A stretch of 64,000 bases of DNA, taken from NCBI GenBank assembly GCA_902517795.1, contig CABYDR010000002.1:1-64000 (forward strand), given 5' to 3'. This DNA is from an uncultured Woeseiaceae bacterium. GTDB taxonomy: Bacteria > Pseudomonadota > Gammaproteobacteria > Steroidobacterales > Woeseiaceae. A program made the position numbers and the translations under genes. Position 1 is the stretch's first letter, and every line of letters begins with the position of its first letter. Of this stretch, positions 42,665 through 51,723 are shown in pieces. The notes under the pieces were generated by a model. It saw only the letters and a list, made by a program, of their open reading frames with translations, was not told the DNA's origin and made no database searches.

Positions 42665-44923
42665 ATGCAAAAAAGATTCTTCATAATTTTTACTTTTTGT
42701 TTTCTGGGTGCTTGTGGCGGCTCAGGGAATGGGGTTATCTTTACAGCTCCCTCGTTCACGAATGATTACTCTGTGCTCAGTATTAAGGAAGGTATCCGCA
42801 ATATCGAAATCATTAATGCTTCGGATACAAACAATAGGGATATAAGCTTCTCAATATCAGACGGAGTAGATCAGGAGTTTTTTTTAATCGATATAAATGG
42901 TCAATTGAGTTTTATTGATGCACCTGATTTTGAATCGCCAAGAGATAGCGGAAGCGATAATAAATATAATTTTACGATACAGGCAACAGCCGGTTCTAAT
43001 AGTTCATCTCTCGATGTTGAGGTGATAGTAACAGATGATATTGAGCCCGTGGCAAATCTTAGTAGCTGGACATTGAATATTTTGCCTAAATCAGTCAATG
43101 AAGGTTCAGGAAAGTTAACAGCTACATCAAACAGTGATAGATCTGTGACATTCTCTATCACAAAAGAAACAACTAAAGGAACATTAACCCTTAATAATTC
43201 AGTTACAGGTGATTTTAGTTATCAAACACAATCTGGCGTTAAAGGTCCATCAAGCGATTCATTTAAGTATAAAGTCAGTGATGGTTTTCTAGAATCTGAA
43301 GAAAAAACTGTAAATATTTCACTGATGAGCGATATTTTGTATGAACATCAATGGCATTTGGACAATACAGGGCAATCAAATTTTGCATCGGAATCTGGAA
43401 GTATTGGCAAAGACATTAATACCGATCAAGTAATATCAGATGGATATTCGGGAAAAGGTGTTGTAGTGGCTGTTGTGGATTCTGGCCTTGAGATTACTCA
43501 TGAGGATCTTAATGAAAACATTGAAGAAAATGGTTCCTATAATTTTGTAAATGATACTACTGATCCTTCAACAACATCGACTGATGGCGATCATGGAACC
43601 AGTGTAGCAGGGATCATAGGGGCAAGCGGCTGGAATAATCTAGGTGGTAGAGGTGTTGCACCTGAAGTTGAACTGAAGGGATTCAATCTTCTTAAGGATG
43701 GAACAACTGCTAATGCTATAAGTTCACTCGGGGGGTCAAGCTATTCGAACAATGTTGATATTTTTAATTTGAGTTATGGCTATGAAACAACAGCCAGCTT
43801 CTTAATTGATTCTGGTATATACAATCAGTTTGTTGATGGTGTAACTAATCTAAGATCTGGAAGAGGAGCTAATTATGTTGCCTCTATTGGTAATGGGTTT
43901 TTATCATTTGGTGATGCAAGTTGTAGCGATGCAAATACATATGGGCTAAGCTGTAATAATCCCAGCATGGATCCAGAACATTCATTGCCATATTTAATTT
44001 TAGTTGGCGCATTAGATGCAAATGGACTAAAGGCGTCATATTCTACAGCTGGTTCTGCAATATGGATAAGCGCCCCAGGTGGAGAAAGTGGATTAGATCA
44101 AAATATTGTGGGTACTGGTTACGGTTCATATACTCCTGGCATAATGACAACCGATCAATCAAGCTGTGATAAAGGTTATGTCAGAAGCAATCTTTCATCA
44201 TATGAAAATGCATTTGAAAATAAGGGAAATTTTACTCTGAATAGTTCGTGCAACTATACCTCGACTTTCAAGGGATCCTCAGCTGCTGCACCAGTGATAA
44301 CTGGCATCATAGCCTTATTGCTTGAGGCAAAACCAAATCTTACCTGGCGTGATATTAAGCATATACTCGCAAGTACTGCCAATCAGGTTGACCCTCAAAA
44401 ACAATCATTGGTGGTTGGAGGATATGTGTCTGAACCAGCATGGACAACAAACTCAGCTGGATACAAATTTCATAATTGGTATGGATTCGGAGCCGTTGAT
44501 ACAGATGCAGCCATAACATTAGCGAAGAACTATACTCTTGGTAGTTTGGGTTCGTTTATTACTACAAATGAGACATCAAGCGGAAATCTGAACAGCACCA
44601 TTCCAGATAATTCAAATGATGGGGTCACAAACACAATTGCAGACAATAATAACCTTATTGTTGAATCAATAAATATCAATGTATGCTTATCTCATGACCG
44701 TCCGAGTGATTTATCAATTGCATTGACCTCACCAAGTGATACAAGATCTGTTTTGCTGCCACCGTTCAATGGATTTAGTAATACAGATTCGTGTTTTAAT
44801 TTGATCAGCAACGCATTTTATGGGGAGAGTTCAAATGGCAATTGGTCAATCAAAATAGTAGATAAGAAAGTAAATACAGAAGGTACAATAAATAATTGGA
44901 AAATAACCATATTTGGAAGATAA
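42665..44923 (+). CDS. Kexin-like S8 serine protease lipoprotein with P domain
   Basis: 752 aa from the ATG at 42665 (a TTG at 42632 would precede the signal). Lipoprotein signal ending FLGAC (Cys17) and a Gly/Ser linker. Residues about 30-210 form cadherin/Ig-like modules (ISFSISDGVDQEFFLID; FKYKVSDGFLESEE). The subtilisin domain follows: Asp272 (VVDSGLEITHED), His310 (GDHGTSVAGIIGA) and Ser539 (GSSAAAPVITG). The last about 110 residues are a proprotein-convertase P domain (LSIALTSPSDTRS ... NWSIKIVDKK). No classical I9 propeptide is seen before the catalytic domain; the next gene may supply that role. Confidence 0.9.
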   Translation: MQKRFFIIFTFCFLGACGGSGNGVIFTAPSFTNDYSVLSIKEGIRNIEIINASDTNNRDISFSISDGVDQEFFLIDINGQLSFIDAPDFESPRDSGSDNKYNFTIQATAGSNSSSLDVEVIVTDDIEPVANLSSWTLNILPKSVNEGSGKLTATSNSDRSVTFSITKETTKGTLTLNNSVTGDFSYQTQSGVKGPSSDSFKYKVSDGFLESEEKTVNISLMSDILYEHQWHLDNTGQSNFASESGSIGKDINTDQVISDGYSGKGVVVAVVDSGLEITHEDLNENIEENGSYNFVNDTTDPSTTSTDGDHGTSVAGIIGASGWNNLGGRGVAPEVELKGFNLLKDGTTANAISSLGGSSYSNNVDIFNLSYGYETTASFLIDSGIYNQFVDGVTNLRSGRGANYVASIGNGFLSFGDASCSDANTYGLSCNNPSMDPEHSLPYLILVGALDANGLKASYSTAGSAIWISAPGGESGLDQNIVGTGYGSYTPGIMTTDQSSCDKGYVRSNLSSYENAFENKGNFTLNSSCNYTSTFKGSSAAAPVITGIIALLLEAKPNLTWRDIKHILASTANQVDPQKQSLVVGGYVSEPAWTTNSAGYKFHNWYGFGAVDTDAAITLAKNYTLGSLGSFITTNETSSGNLNSTIPDNSNDGVTNTIADNNNLIVESININVCLSHDRPSDLSIALTSPSDTRSVLLPPFNGFSNTDSCFNLISNAFYGESSNGNWSIKIVDKKVNTEGTINNWKITIFGR

Positions 44924-44925
44924 AA

Positions 44926-45495
44926 ATGAAAAATATCAAAAATACAATCACTTTAAAAAATTACTCTTTTGTTATTTTCATAATGTCTTTTTCATATTTT
45001 GGTTTTGCTCAAAATAATAATTTTTTATCGTCTCATGCTTCTGATCAAATCATTGTTACTGATCGGAACAATTTTAAAATCGTTTCGAATGGGCAAATAA
45101 GTAATCGAGGACGGGTTGATTTAAATAATTCAGATATTGTATGGTCTGCCCAATTTGGTGAATATGACATTTATATAGATAAAAACCCTCAGCGAGAGAG
45201 TCTTGGTGAAGGTTACCCTACATCAAAATATTATTTGCTTTATGATGATGCCAAGCAAAAAATAGCAATTTTCACAGGTAATATTGTATGTCAACTTAAT
45301 GATAATGTAGATGCAATTGATATCGCAAACGATTATAACCTTATCTTATCGCACGATTTTTCATCTATAAATCAGGCTTTCTATAATTTTGAAAGTATTG
45401 ACGGTCTGCAAGTCATGCTCGAACAATTGAGATCAGATTATAGGATCAAAAAAGCTTATCCTGAGATATTAGAAAATTTTAGGAGAGCTCAGTAG
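44926..45495 (+). CDS. Secreted partner of the S8 protease, possible external chaperone/propeptide
   Basis: 189 aa from the ATG at 44926, 2 nt after the protease stop (an in-frame TTG at 44896 lies inside the protease). Signal peptide to about residue 28 (SYFGFAQ). The C-terminal half, IVCQLNDNVDAIDIANDYNL ... LQVMLEQLRSDYRIKKAYPEI, follows the pattern of subtilase prodomains (a strand, then 'va..ygl', then 'l..lr.d..V..ayP'). The arrangement copies the Aeromonas sobria kexin-like protease ASP, whose downstream ORF2 encodes its folding chaperone. The role is inferred from this pattern and the tight linkage. Confidence 0.65.
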   Translation: MKNIKNTITLKNYSFVIFIMSFSYFGFAQNNNFLSSHASDQIIVTDRNNFKIVSNGQISNRGRVDLNNSDIVWSAQFGEYDIYIDKNPQRESLGEGYPTSKYYLLYDDAKQKIAIFTGNIVCQLNDNVDAIDIANDYNLILSHDFSSINQAFYNFESIDGLQVMLEQLRSDYRIKKAYPEILENFRRAQ

Positions 45496-45586
45496 GATTT
45501 ATTATTCGAGCTAAAAAATAAAATAAATATGATAACTTCTTAATCTTTGTTATTTTGTATACAGAAAAGATAAATACGAGGATATT

Positions 45587-46597
45587 TTGATTATTAAAAT
45601 ACTGAAAAGACTGACTTTCAGCTTAGTATTGATTTCCTTGGTATCTTGTGGGGATTCCAATCGATCTGATTCACTAACCATCGGTACAAATCCTGCTGGT
45701 ACCTTTTATTATGTTGTAGGTACTGGTCTCTCGAAACTTTTTAATGAATCCTTGGGTGTTAGATCTACTGCGCAACCAGCCTCAGGTTCTGCTGTTTATG
45801 TTCCTCTGATTAATAATGGCGAAATGTCCCTTGGATTTAGCACTAGTATTGAAGCTGGTAGTTACTTTAATGGTCAATTGAATCTTACAGAACAGCCTAA
45901 CTTAAGAGTACTCATGAAATTCTGGGTGATGCCATACGGTTATATGGTTAGAGCCGATTCTGGAATCAAACATCTTGCTGACCTTAAAGGAAAAAATGTT
46001 GTTGATGAGCAATCAGCAAACTTGACATTGAGTATTGGTAATAGATTGATGCTTCAGAGTGCTGGTTTAGACTTAAACGACTACAACGCCATTACAGTTG
46101 GAGGTCTTCCTCAGGGTATAACTGCAGTTACTGACGGTCTTGCAGATGCTGCGCCCATTGCTCTTGGGCAGGGAAACGTCAGAAAGGCACATGCCACAAC
46201 ACCAGGAGGAATACAGTTTCTTGATATGTCAGATATTGATTCTGTCCAGGATTTTTTTGCAAACCAAAAGAAAGGCTTTAATGCTTATACTGTGTCAGAG
46301 GACGATCAACTGCCGGGTGCAAGCGAAGGCCTGATAACGGGTTCGGTTGACATTTATTTGATTTCTTCGGTTAGCATGTCTGAAGAGATTGCTGAGGACA
46401 TAATCTCAGTTATTGAGAATAATTGGCAGTCACTAGAAAATCAATTTGCCGCTCTAAAAAGAGGTAATCCTTCTATGTTCGTAGATGAAAATCACACAAT
46501 TCCATATCATCAAGGAGCAGTAAATTATTATAAAAAGAAAGGTCTATGGAGTGACGTTCTTGAAGAAAGAAATCAGAAATTATTGCTCAGCCAATAA
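45587..46597 (+). CDS. TRAP transporter substrate-binding protein, TAXI family
   Basis: 336 aa, lipoprotein signal ending SLVSC (Cys21). TAXI family start LTIGTNPAGTFYYVVGTGLSKLF, then RSTAQPASGSAVYVPLINNGEMSLGF and LRVLMKFWVMPYGYMV. TTG start at 45587 with a GAGGA ribosome site, no ATG is available. It opens an operon with the fused permease. TAXI proteins bind glutamate-like or other organic acids; the ligand here is unknown. Confidence 0.9.
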   Translation: MIIKILKRLTFSLVLISLVSCGDSNRSDSLTIGTNPAGTFYYVVGTGLSKLFNESLGVRSTAQPASGSAVYVPLINNGEMSLGFSTSIEAGSYFNGQLNLTEQPNLRVLMKFWVMPYGYMVRADSGIKHLADLKGKNVVDEQSANLTLSIGNRLMLQSAGLDLNDYNAITVGGLPQGITAVTDGLADAAPIALGQGNVRKAHATTPGGIQFLDMSDIDSVQDFFANQKKGFNAYTVSEDDQLPGASEGLITGSVDIYLISSVSMSEEIAEDIISVIENNWQSLENQFAALKRGNPSMFVDENHTIPYHQGAVNYYKKKGLWSDVLEERNQKLLLSQ

Positions 46598-46659
46598 GGA
46601 ATTTAATAATCTCAAAGATTAGATTCAATTTTTCAATAAAAATGATATCTCCATAAATA

Positions 46660-48546
46660 ATGAATTCTGCTTTTATTTCAACCAATCTAAAAAATATCTA
46701 TATTTGGTCGTTAGTAATTCTTGGAATATTGTGGATATTTGATTTGCCGGTAAGATTAAATATTGGCGTTGTGACGGCAAGCTACATATCAATGATGTTG
46801 GCAGTCGCTATTGCTGCAGGTTTTATAATTAGACCTATATCAGATAGTAAATATGCCCCTACAATAGATATTTCATTGGGATTTTTAGCAATAATATGCT
46901 GGGGATGGGCTGGTTATAACCATATATCTTGGCTCACTGATCTTGCGAATCGTGGAATCGAGAAATGGTTGCCAGGGGTAGTTGCTATTTTGTTATTAAT
47001 TGAGGCTTTAAGGAGATATTGCGGTTATGCGATAACAATATTAACCGTATTCTTTATTTTTTATGGTTTTTTTGGTTTTTATTTCCCCGGTATTCTTGAA
47101 GGAACAGAAGTAAACCCATCAAGACTAATTCTATATTTTTACTCTGACACCGGCGGCGTACCTGGTTTAATCTTATCAATAGTGTGTTCGATTGTTTTTG
47201 GTTTTTTGTTGATGGGTGAGTTATTAAAAATTAGTGGCGCCGGTCAGTTTTTAACAGATTCGTCCTTATCATTGATGGGTCACTATAGAGGTGGTCCAGC
47301 AAAAGTTTCCATTGTTGCGAGCTCAATCTTTGGTTCGATTAGTGGTTCAACTGTTGGAAATGTAATGTCAACAGGAGTAGTTAGCATTCCACTAATGAAA
47401 AAAACGGGCTTGCCTGGATATTTTGCGGCAGCAGTTGAAGCCATAGCATCAAATGGTGGACAGTTGGCGCCACCAGTTATGGGGGCAACAGCATTCCTCA
47501 TTGCCGAGTTTCTCGATATTCCTTACATTGAGGTCGTTGTGGCTGCTGCGCTTCCTGCTCTGATCTATTATTTTATTTTATTCGCTCAAGTGGATTTCAT
47601 GGCAAAAGATAATAATTTAAAAGGATTGAGTCGCGCAGAACTTCCAAGGTTCAGCTTATTATTGAGAACAAGAGGATTGCACTTGGTCCCCATTTTTCTT
47701 TTGATCTTTCTGATGTTCGGCATAGGGTTGCAACCGGCAAAGTCGGCCATAATTTCAGGATTCAGCGCCTTTTTCTTTGGGTTGATCATGAGAGAGTCTA
47801 AAATAAATAAAGAAAGCCTCAGCTCTTTTGTGAACAGTGTTTCACAGACTATGATACCCATTATTTTAATTGGCGGTGCGGCAGGCATAATCGTTGGTGT
47901 CTTAAATATTACCGGTCTAGGATTCAACCTGACATTGGGCCTAACAGAAATTGGTAAAAATTATGGTTTGATTTCAATGCTTATATTAACCGGCATGGTT
48001 GCAATAATACTTGGCATGGGTATGCCCACTGCAGCTGTATATATAGTTCTCTCGGTTGTATTGGCACCAGCGGTCATTGAGATGGGTATTCCGGTTTTAG
48101 CTGCGCACTTATTTATTTTTTATTTTGGGTTACTGTCAATGATTACACCCCCTGTTGCTGTAGCCTCATTTGTGGCCGCAGGTATAGCCGATGCATCAAT
48201 GTGGAAAACGAGTTTTACCGCGATGAAACTCGGTATCGCAGCATATTTATTGCCTTTCCTATTTGTTTTCAATGACAGCTTATTATTCAAAGGGACCTGG
48301 AAAGAAATACTTTACATAAGCTTAACTTGCTTGGCTTCAGGTTTAATTCTGTCTCATGTGTTAAGAGATAATTTGAAAAGTGGTTTTCGACAAATCCTTT
48401 CCAATTGTTTCTATCTTATGTGCTCAATATTAATTGGAACATCAACATTATGGTTGGGGAGGGATTCAAACCTCATTATTTTGGTTTTATTATTTGGTAT
48501 CTTGTTATTTTACAGAGCAAATAAAAATAAAAAATTAGATGGATAA
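46660..48546 (+). CDS. TRAP transporter fused permease (4TM/12TM, DctQM)
   Basis: 628 aa with about 17 hydrophobic helices. A DctQ-like N-terminal part (to about residue 170) is fused to a DctM-like part with SIFGSISGSTVGNVMSTGVVSIPLMKK and LGMGMPTAAVYIVLSVVLAPA. This fused form is the normal partner of TAXI receptors. It overlaps the following DHOD-like gene by 8 nt. Confidence 0.93.
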   Translation: MNSAFISTNLKNIYIWSLVILGILWIFDLPVRLNIGVVTASYISMMLAVAIAAGFIIRPISDSKYAPTIDISLGFLAIICWGWAGYNHISWLTDLANRGIEKWLPGVVAILLLIEALRRYCGYAITILTVFFIFYGFFGFYFPGILEGTEVNPSRLILYFYSDTGGVPGLILSIVCSIVFGFLLMGELLKISGAGQFLTDSSLSLMGHYRGGPAKVSIVASSIFGSISGSTVGNVMSTGVVSIPLMKKTGLPGYFAAAVEAIASNGGQLAPPVMGATAFLIAEFLDIPYIEVVVAAALPALIYYFILFAQVDFMAKDNNLKGLSRAELPRFSLLLRTRGLHLVPIFLLIFLMFGIGLQPAKSAIISGFSAFFFGLIMRESKINKESLSSFVNSVSQTMIPIILIGGAAGIIVGVLNITGLGFNLTLGLTEIGKNYGLISMLILTGMVAIILGMGMPTAAVYIVLSVVLAPAVIEMGIPVLAAHLFIFYFGLLSMITPPVAVASFVAAGIADASMWKTSFTAMKLGIAAYLLPFLFVFNDSLLFKGTWKEILYISLTCLASGLILSHVLRDNLKSGFRQILSNCFYLMCSILIGTSTLWLGRDSNLIILVLLFGILLFYRANKNKKLDG

Positions 48547-49597
48547 ACAAAATTTAAAAATTAAAATTGGCGATCTAGAATTTAAGAATCCGCTTTTTTG
48601 CGGTTCTGCAGAACACTTTATCGAAGAAGCAGGAATAAAAAAAGCAGTTGAAGAAGGAGCTGCTGTTGTCGTTGCCAAATCGACCAATGAAAGTGAAAAT
48701 GCAAAAACCCAGTTAGACAAAACTGATTATGCTCTAATCGATTCAAGCTTAAATAATATTAGTTGGGGCCTTGGTTCCGATATGAGTACCGGGCTGATTG
48801 GCAGATCCGGTCTTGTGAACCTTGATTCCAAGGAATGGCTTAAAAAAATTTCTGAACTGGATAACTGGGCTGAAAAAAAACATTCTTATGTTGCTGCGAG
48901 CATAATACCAAGGAACATGGATTCTCTTGAAGAGCTAGCAAAGGAAGCAGATGAATTAGGTATCAGGATATTAGAAATAAATATTGGTGCACCTCATGCA
49001 AGTGAAATGAAATCTGAAATAGAGACCGTGACTGAAGAAAAAAAAGTTTCTGAGATTGTAATGACGGTAAGACGAGTTTTTAATGGATCTCTATGGTTAA
49101 AACTTGGAAGCACTTCAGAAAATGTTTCAAAACTATGCTTGGCTGCAAAATCATCGGGTGCAGATGCGGTGGTAATGATAGGAAGAATGATGGCAATGTT
49201 TCCAGATCTCGATTCAATGAAGCCAACCCTGAGAACAAATGTCGCTTATGGAGGACGGTGGGCGTTACCCATAACCTGCAGATGGTTGAGTGAAAGCAGA
49301 AAGATGGTAGGAGACGATTTTCCACTCATAGGAACAAATGGCGCTAGGGATGGCTATGATATAGCTAGAATGATTTTATCAGGCGCTTCAGGAGTGCAAA
49401 TTACTTCCTCAATATTCACTAATGGGTTCGAAGTTATCTCAAAGTCTCTATCAGAGCTCTTGGAATATCTTGAGACTAAAGATACTTCAGCTAGAGAGCT
49501 TATTGGACTGACTGCTGACAGAGTAGAGACCTACGATACACAGAATACACGCCCAGAAATTTGGAAAGAATTCGTACCTAAAGATGCTTTAGATTAA
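48539..49597 (+). CDS. Dihydroorotate dehydrogenase-like FMN oxidoreductase
   Basis: 352 aa TIM barrel of the DHOD / PreA type: start KIGDLEFKNPLFCGSAE, then an LEINIGAPHASE segment, LWLKLGSTSENVSKL and FPLIGTNGARDGYDIARMILSGASGVQITSS (phosphate and FMN loop). Compared with DHOD, the catalytic Ser/Cys loop region is different (LGSDMSTGLIGR), so it is probably a reductase or dehydrogenase of a non-pyrimidine compound. The 8-nt overlap with the transporter gene argues that it acts on the imported substrate. Confidence 0.75.
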   Translation: MDKQNLKIKIGDLEFKNPLFCGSAEHFIEEAGIKKAVEEGAAVVVAKSTNESENAKTQLDKTDYALIDSSLNNISWGLGSDMSTGLIGRSGLVNLDSKEWLKKISELDNWAEKKHSYVAASIIPRNMDSLEELAKEADELGIRILEINIGAPHASEMKSEIETVTEEKKVSEIVMTVRRVFNGSLWLKLGSTSENVSKLCLAAKSSGADAVVMIGRMMAMFPDLDSMKPTLRTNVAYGGRWALPITCRWLSESRKMVGDDFPLIGTNGARDGYDIARMILSGASGVQITSSIFTNGFEVISKSLSELLEYLETKDTSARELIGLTADRVETYDTQNTRPEIWKEFVPKDALD

Positions 49598-49632
49598 GTG
49601 TTATAATAGATAAAAAAAAGGAAAAAAAAAAA

Positions 49633-50004
49633 ATGTCAACAAAAACAAAGCTATACAATTGGGATACAATAGAGGAGGAAGTGGTTAGGCCAGGTGTATC
49701 AAGAAAAGGATTTCGTGGCGATCACTTTATGATGGTGATGAATACCTTGGAGCCAGGTATGGAGCTGAATCCTCATTCTCATCCTTTTGAGCAAGCTGTT
49801 TATATAGTTCAAGGTAAGGTTCGTTTCCATGTAGGCGATGATGTTCTTGAGGGTGGCCCTGGATCTCTAATTAGAATACCGCCAGATGTCGAACACTATG
49901 CTGAACCCCTCGGTGATGAGCCGGTATTAAATTTAGATATTTTTGCGCCCATACGCGAAGATTATCTGCATCTTGTTGAATATCAAGAATTTGAGGAAAA
50001 CTAG
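49633..50004 (+). CDS. Cupin-domain protein
   Basis: 123 aa single cupin. Metal ligands are visible: MELNPHSHPFEQAVYIVQGKV (two His, one Glu) and IPPDVEHYAEPL (third His). Small cupins of this type act as isomerases, dioxygenases or ring-opening enzymes, or only bind metal. Located in the catabolic run between the DHOD-like and aldolase genes. Confidence 0.88.
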   Translation: MSTKTKLYNWDTIEEEVVRPGVSRKGFRGDHFMMVMNTLEPGMELNPHSHPFEQAVYIVQGKVRFHVGDDVLEGGPGSLIRIPPDVEHYAEPLGDEPVLNLDIFAPIREDYLHLVEYQEFEEN

Positions 50005-50014
50005 GATCAAATAA

Positions 50015-50776
50015 ATGGCTGAAAAAAGCTTTAAAAAAAGAATAACTAATGGTGATCTCCTAGTTGGAACATTTATAAAAACCCCTAACTATCAAATAGT
50101 TGAATTACTATCTTCATGTAATATACCTTTTATTGCTCTAGATGCAGAGCATGCTCCTTTCACAAAGACAGATCTGGATACATGTCTATTAGCTGCTAAG
50201 CCAGATACCCCAGTTGTAGTAAGGGTCTCTTCTTTAGCTGAACATGATGCTCTCAGTGTCCTAGACATGGGAGCAAATGGAATTATTTTTCCACATATTA
50301 ATAATAAGGAAGATGCTGAAAGAGCAGTTAATATATCAAAGTATAAATCTGTTGAATTCAAAAGTGGTCGACGAGGTTTTTCAAATTCATCAAGGTCAGG
50401 GCAATATGGTGATGTCGACATAGACCAAATGATCAGTTCTTCCAATAATTCTGTTTCTGTTATTTGTCAGATAGAGGAGGGTAAAGCTGTTGAAAACATT
50501 AGTGAAATAGCAAATGTGAATGGAATTGATTGCCTCTTTATAGGAAGAGCGGATCTTGCGGTCACATTAGGTTGTGATGACATAAATGATAAAAAAGTAA
50601 ATGATGCAATTGATGAGGTTATTGTTGCCGCAAAAAAAGCAGGCATTTCTCTTGGTATATATCTCCCTGATGCCAGATCATTGAATCAATGGGCTGAAAA
50701 GGGTTTTTCATTTTTTATCGTTGGTTCCGATCAATCGCATCTAAAATATTCAATATCTCAAATTATTAATAATTAA
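50015..50776 (+). CDS. HpcH/HpaI-family aldolase
   Basis: 253 aa class II pyruvate-type aldolase. Start NGDLLVGTFIKTPNYQIVELL, LDAEHAPFTKTDLDTCLLAA, VVRVSSLAEHDALSVLDMGANGIIFPHI, metal-binding CQIEEGKAVENI and CLFIGRADLAVTLG. Such enzymes cleave 4-hydroxy-2-oxo acids into pyruvate and an aldehyde, or run the reverse reaction. This suggests that the imported compound is degraded to pyruvate. Confidence 0.92.
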   Translation: MAEKSFKKRITNGDLLVGTFIKTPNYQIVELLSSCNIPFIALDAEHAPFTKTDLDTCLLAAKPDTPVVVRVSSLAEHDALSVLDMGANGIIFPHINNKEDAERAVNISKYKSVEFKSGRRGFSNSSRSGQYGDVDIDQMISSSNNSVSVICQIEEGKAVENISEIANVNGIDCLFIGRADLAVTLGCDDINDKKVNDAIDEVIVAAKKAGISLGIYLPDARSLNQWAEKGFSFFIVGSDQSHLKYSISQIINN

Positions 50777-50790
50777 AGAATTAATTGGAT

Positions 50791-51723
50791 ATGGATAATT
50801 ATCATAAAGCCACTCCTGAGCGAAAAGATTTAATCGAAAAGCTACTTGATGGCGCGATAGATTTGCACTGTCACAGCGGGCCCTCTGTGATGCCCAGATC
50901 AATCGATCATATTGAGGTTGCTGAGGAGGCTTCAAAAGTTGGCATGAGAGCTATTTTATACAAAGATCATTATTATTCAGCTTCTCCTATAACAGAGTTA
51001 CTGAATAAGCATTTTAAGAGCCTTAATGTTGAATTACTCTCTGGGGTGCCTCTAAATAATACTGTGGGAGGTTTTAATAGATACGCTGTCGATCACGGAA
51101 TAAATCTTGGGGCAAAACTTGTTTGGATGCCAACATTTTCCGCTGAAAATCATATCAAAGCACATCAGGAGGATACTGATTTTGATAAGAAATTTCCGAC
51201 TACAAAAGAAGCAATGCTTGCACCCACTCCTTTAAAGGTGGTAAATCAAAATGGCAATTTGATTGACGAAGTAAAATTTATTTTAGATTTAATCGCCGAA
51301 AATGACATTGTTCTCTCATCAGGCCATTTGCACATTTCAGAAATTTGGGTTCTGTTCGAAGAGGCTATAAAACGTGGCGTAAAAAGATTATTGTGCAATC
51401 ATCCGACTTATGTAATTGGTGCCACTCTTGAAGACATCAAAGTTTTATCAAGCATGGGCGTGTATATTGAACATTCAATGTGCATGTTCGTGCAAAGATC
51501 AAAATATAAGTTTTATGAACCAGATGAACTTAACGATATGATAATTGCTGCTGGTATTGATCAAACAATTCTTGGATCAGATCTTGGGCAAGTTGGAAAC
51601 CCATCTCCTGTTGATGGTTTTAGGGGTGTTATAAATATTTGTTTGGATTTAGGTTATGCTGAAGAAGACATAAGAAAATTAATCTCGACGAATGCCGCCA
51701 AATTGATTGGTTTAGATTATTAA
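50791..51723 (+). CDS. DUF6282-type metal-dependent hydrolase
   Basis: 310 aa from the ATG at 50791 (TTG at 50785 is also in frame). The N-terminal motif DLHCHSGPSVMPRSIDHIEVAE supplies His ligands as in amidohydrolase or PHP barrels; ILYKDHYYS, SSGHLHISEIW, LLCNHPTYVIG and ILGSDLGQVGNPSPVDGFRG are further likely ligand sites. It resembles family DUF6282. Probably hydrolyses a ring or amide bond of the imported substrate. 4-nt overlap with the convergent permease. Confidence 0.7.
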   Translation: MDNYHKATPERKDLIEKLLDGAIDLHCHSGPSVMPRSIDHIEVAEEASKVGMRAILYKDHYYSASPITELLNKHFKSLNVELLSGVPLNNTVGGFNRYAVDHGINLGAKLVWMPTFSAENHIKAHQEDTDFDKKFPTTKEAMLAPTPLKVVNQNGNLIDEVKFILDLIAENDIVLSSGHLHISEIWVLFEEAIKRGVKRLLCNHPTYVIGATLEDIKVLSSMGVYIEHSMCMFVQRSKYKFYEPDELNDMIIAAGIDQTILGSDLGQVGNPSPVDGFRGVINICLDLGYAEEDIRKLISTNAAKLIGLDY

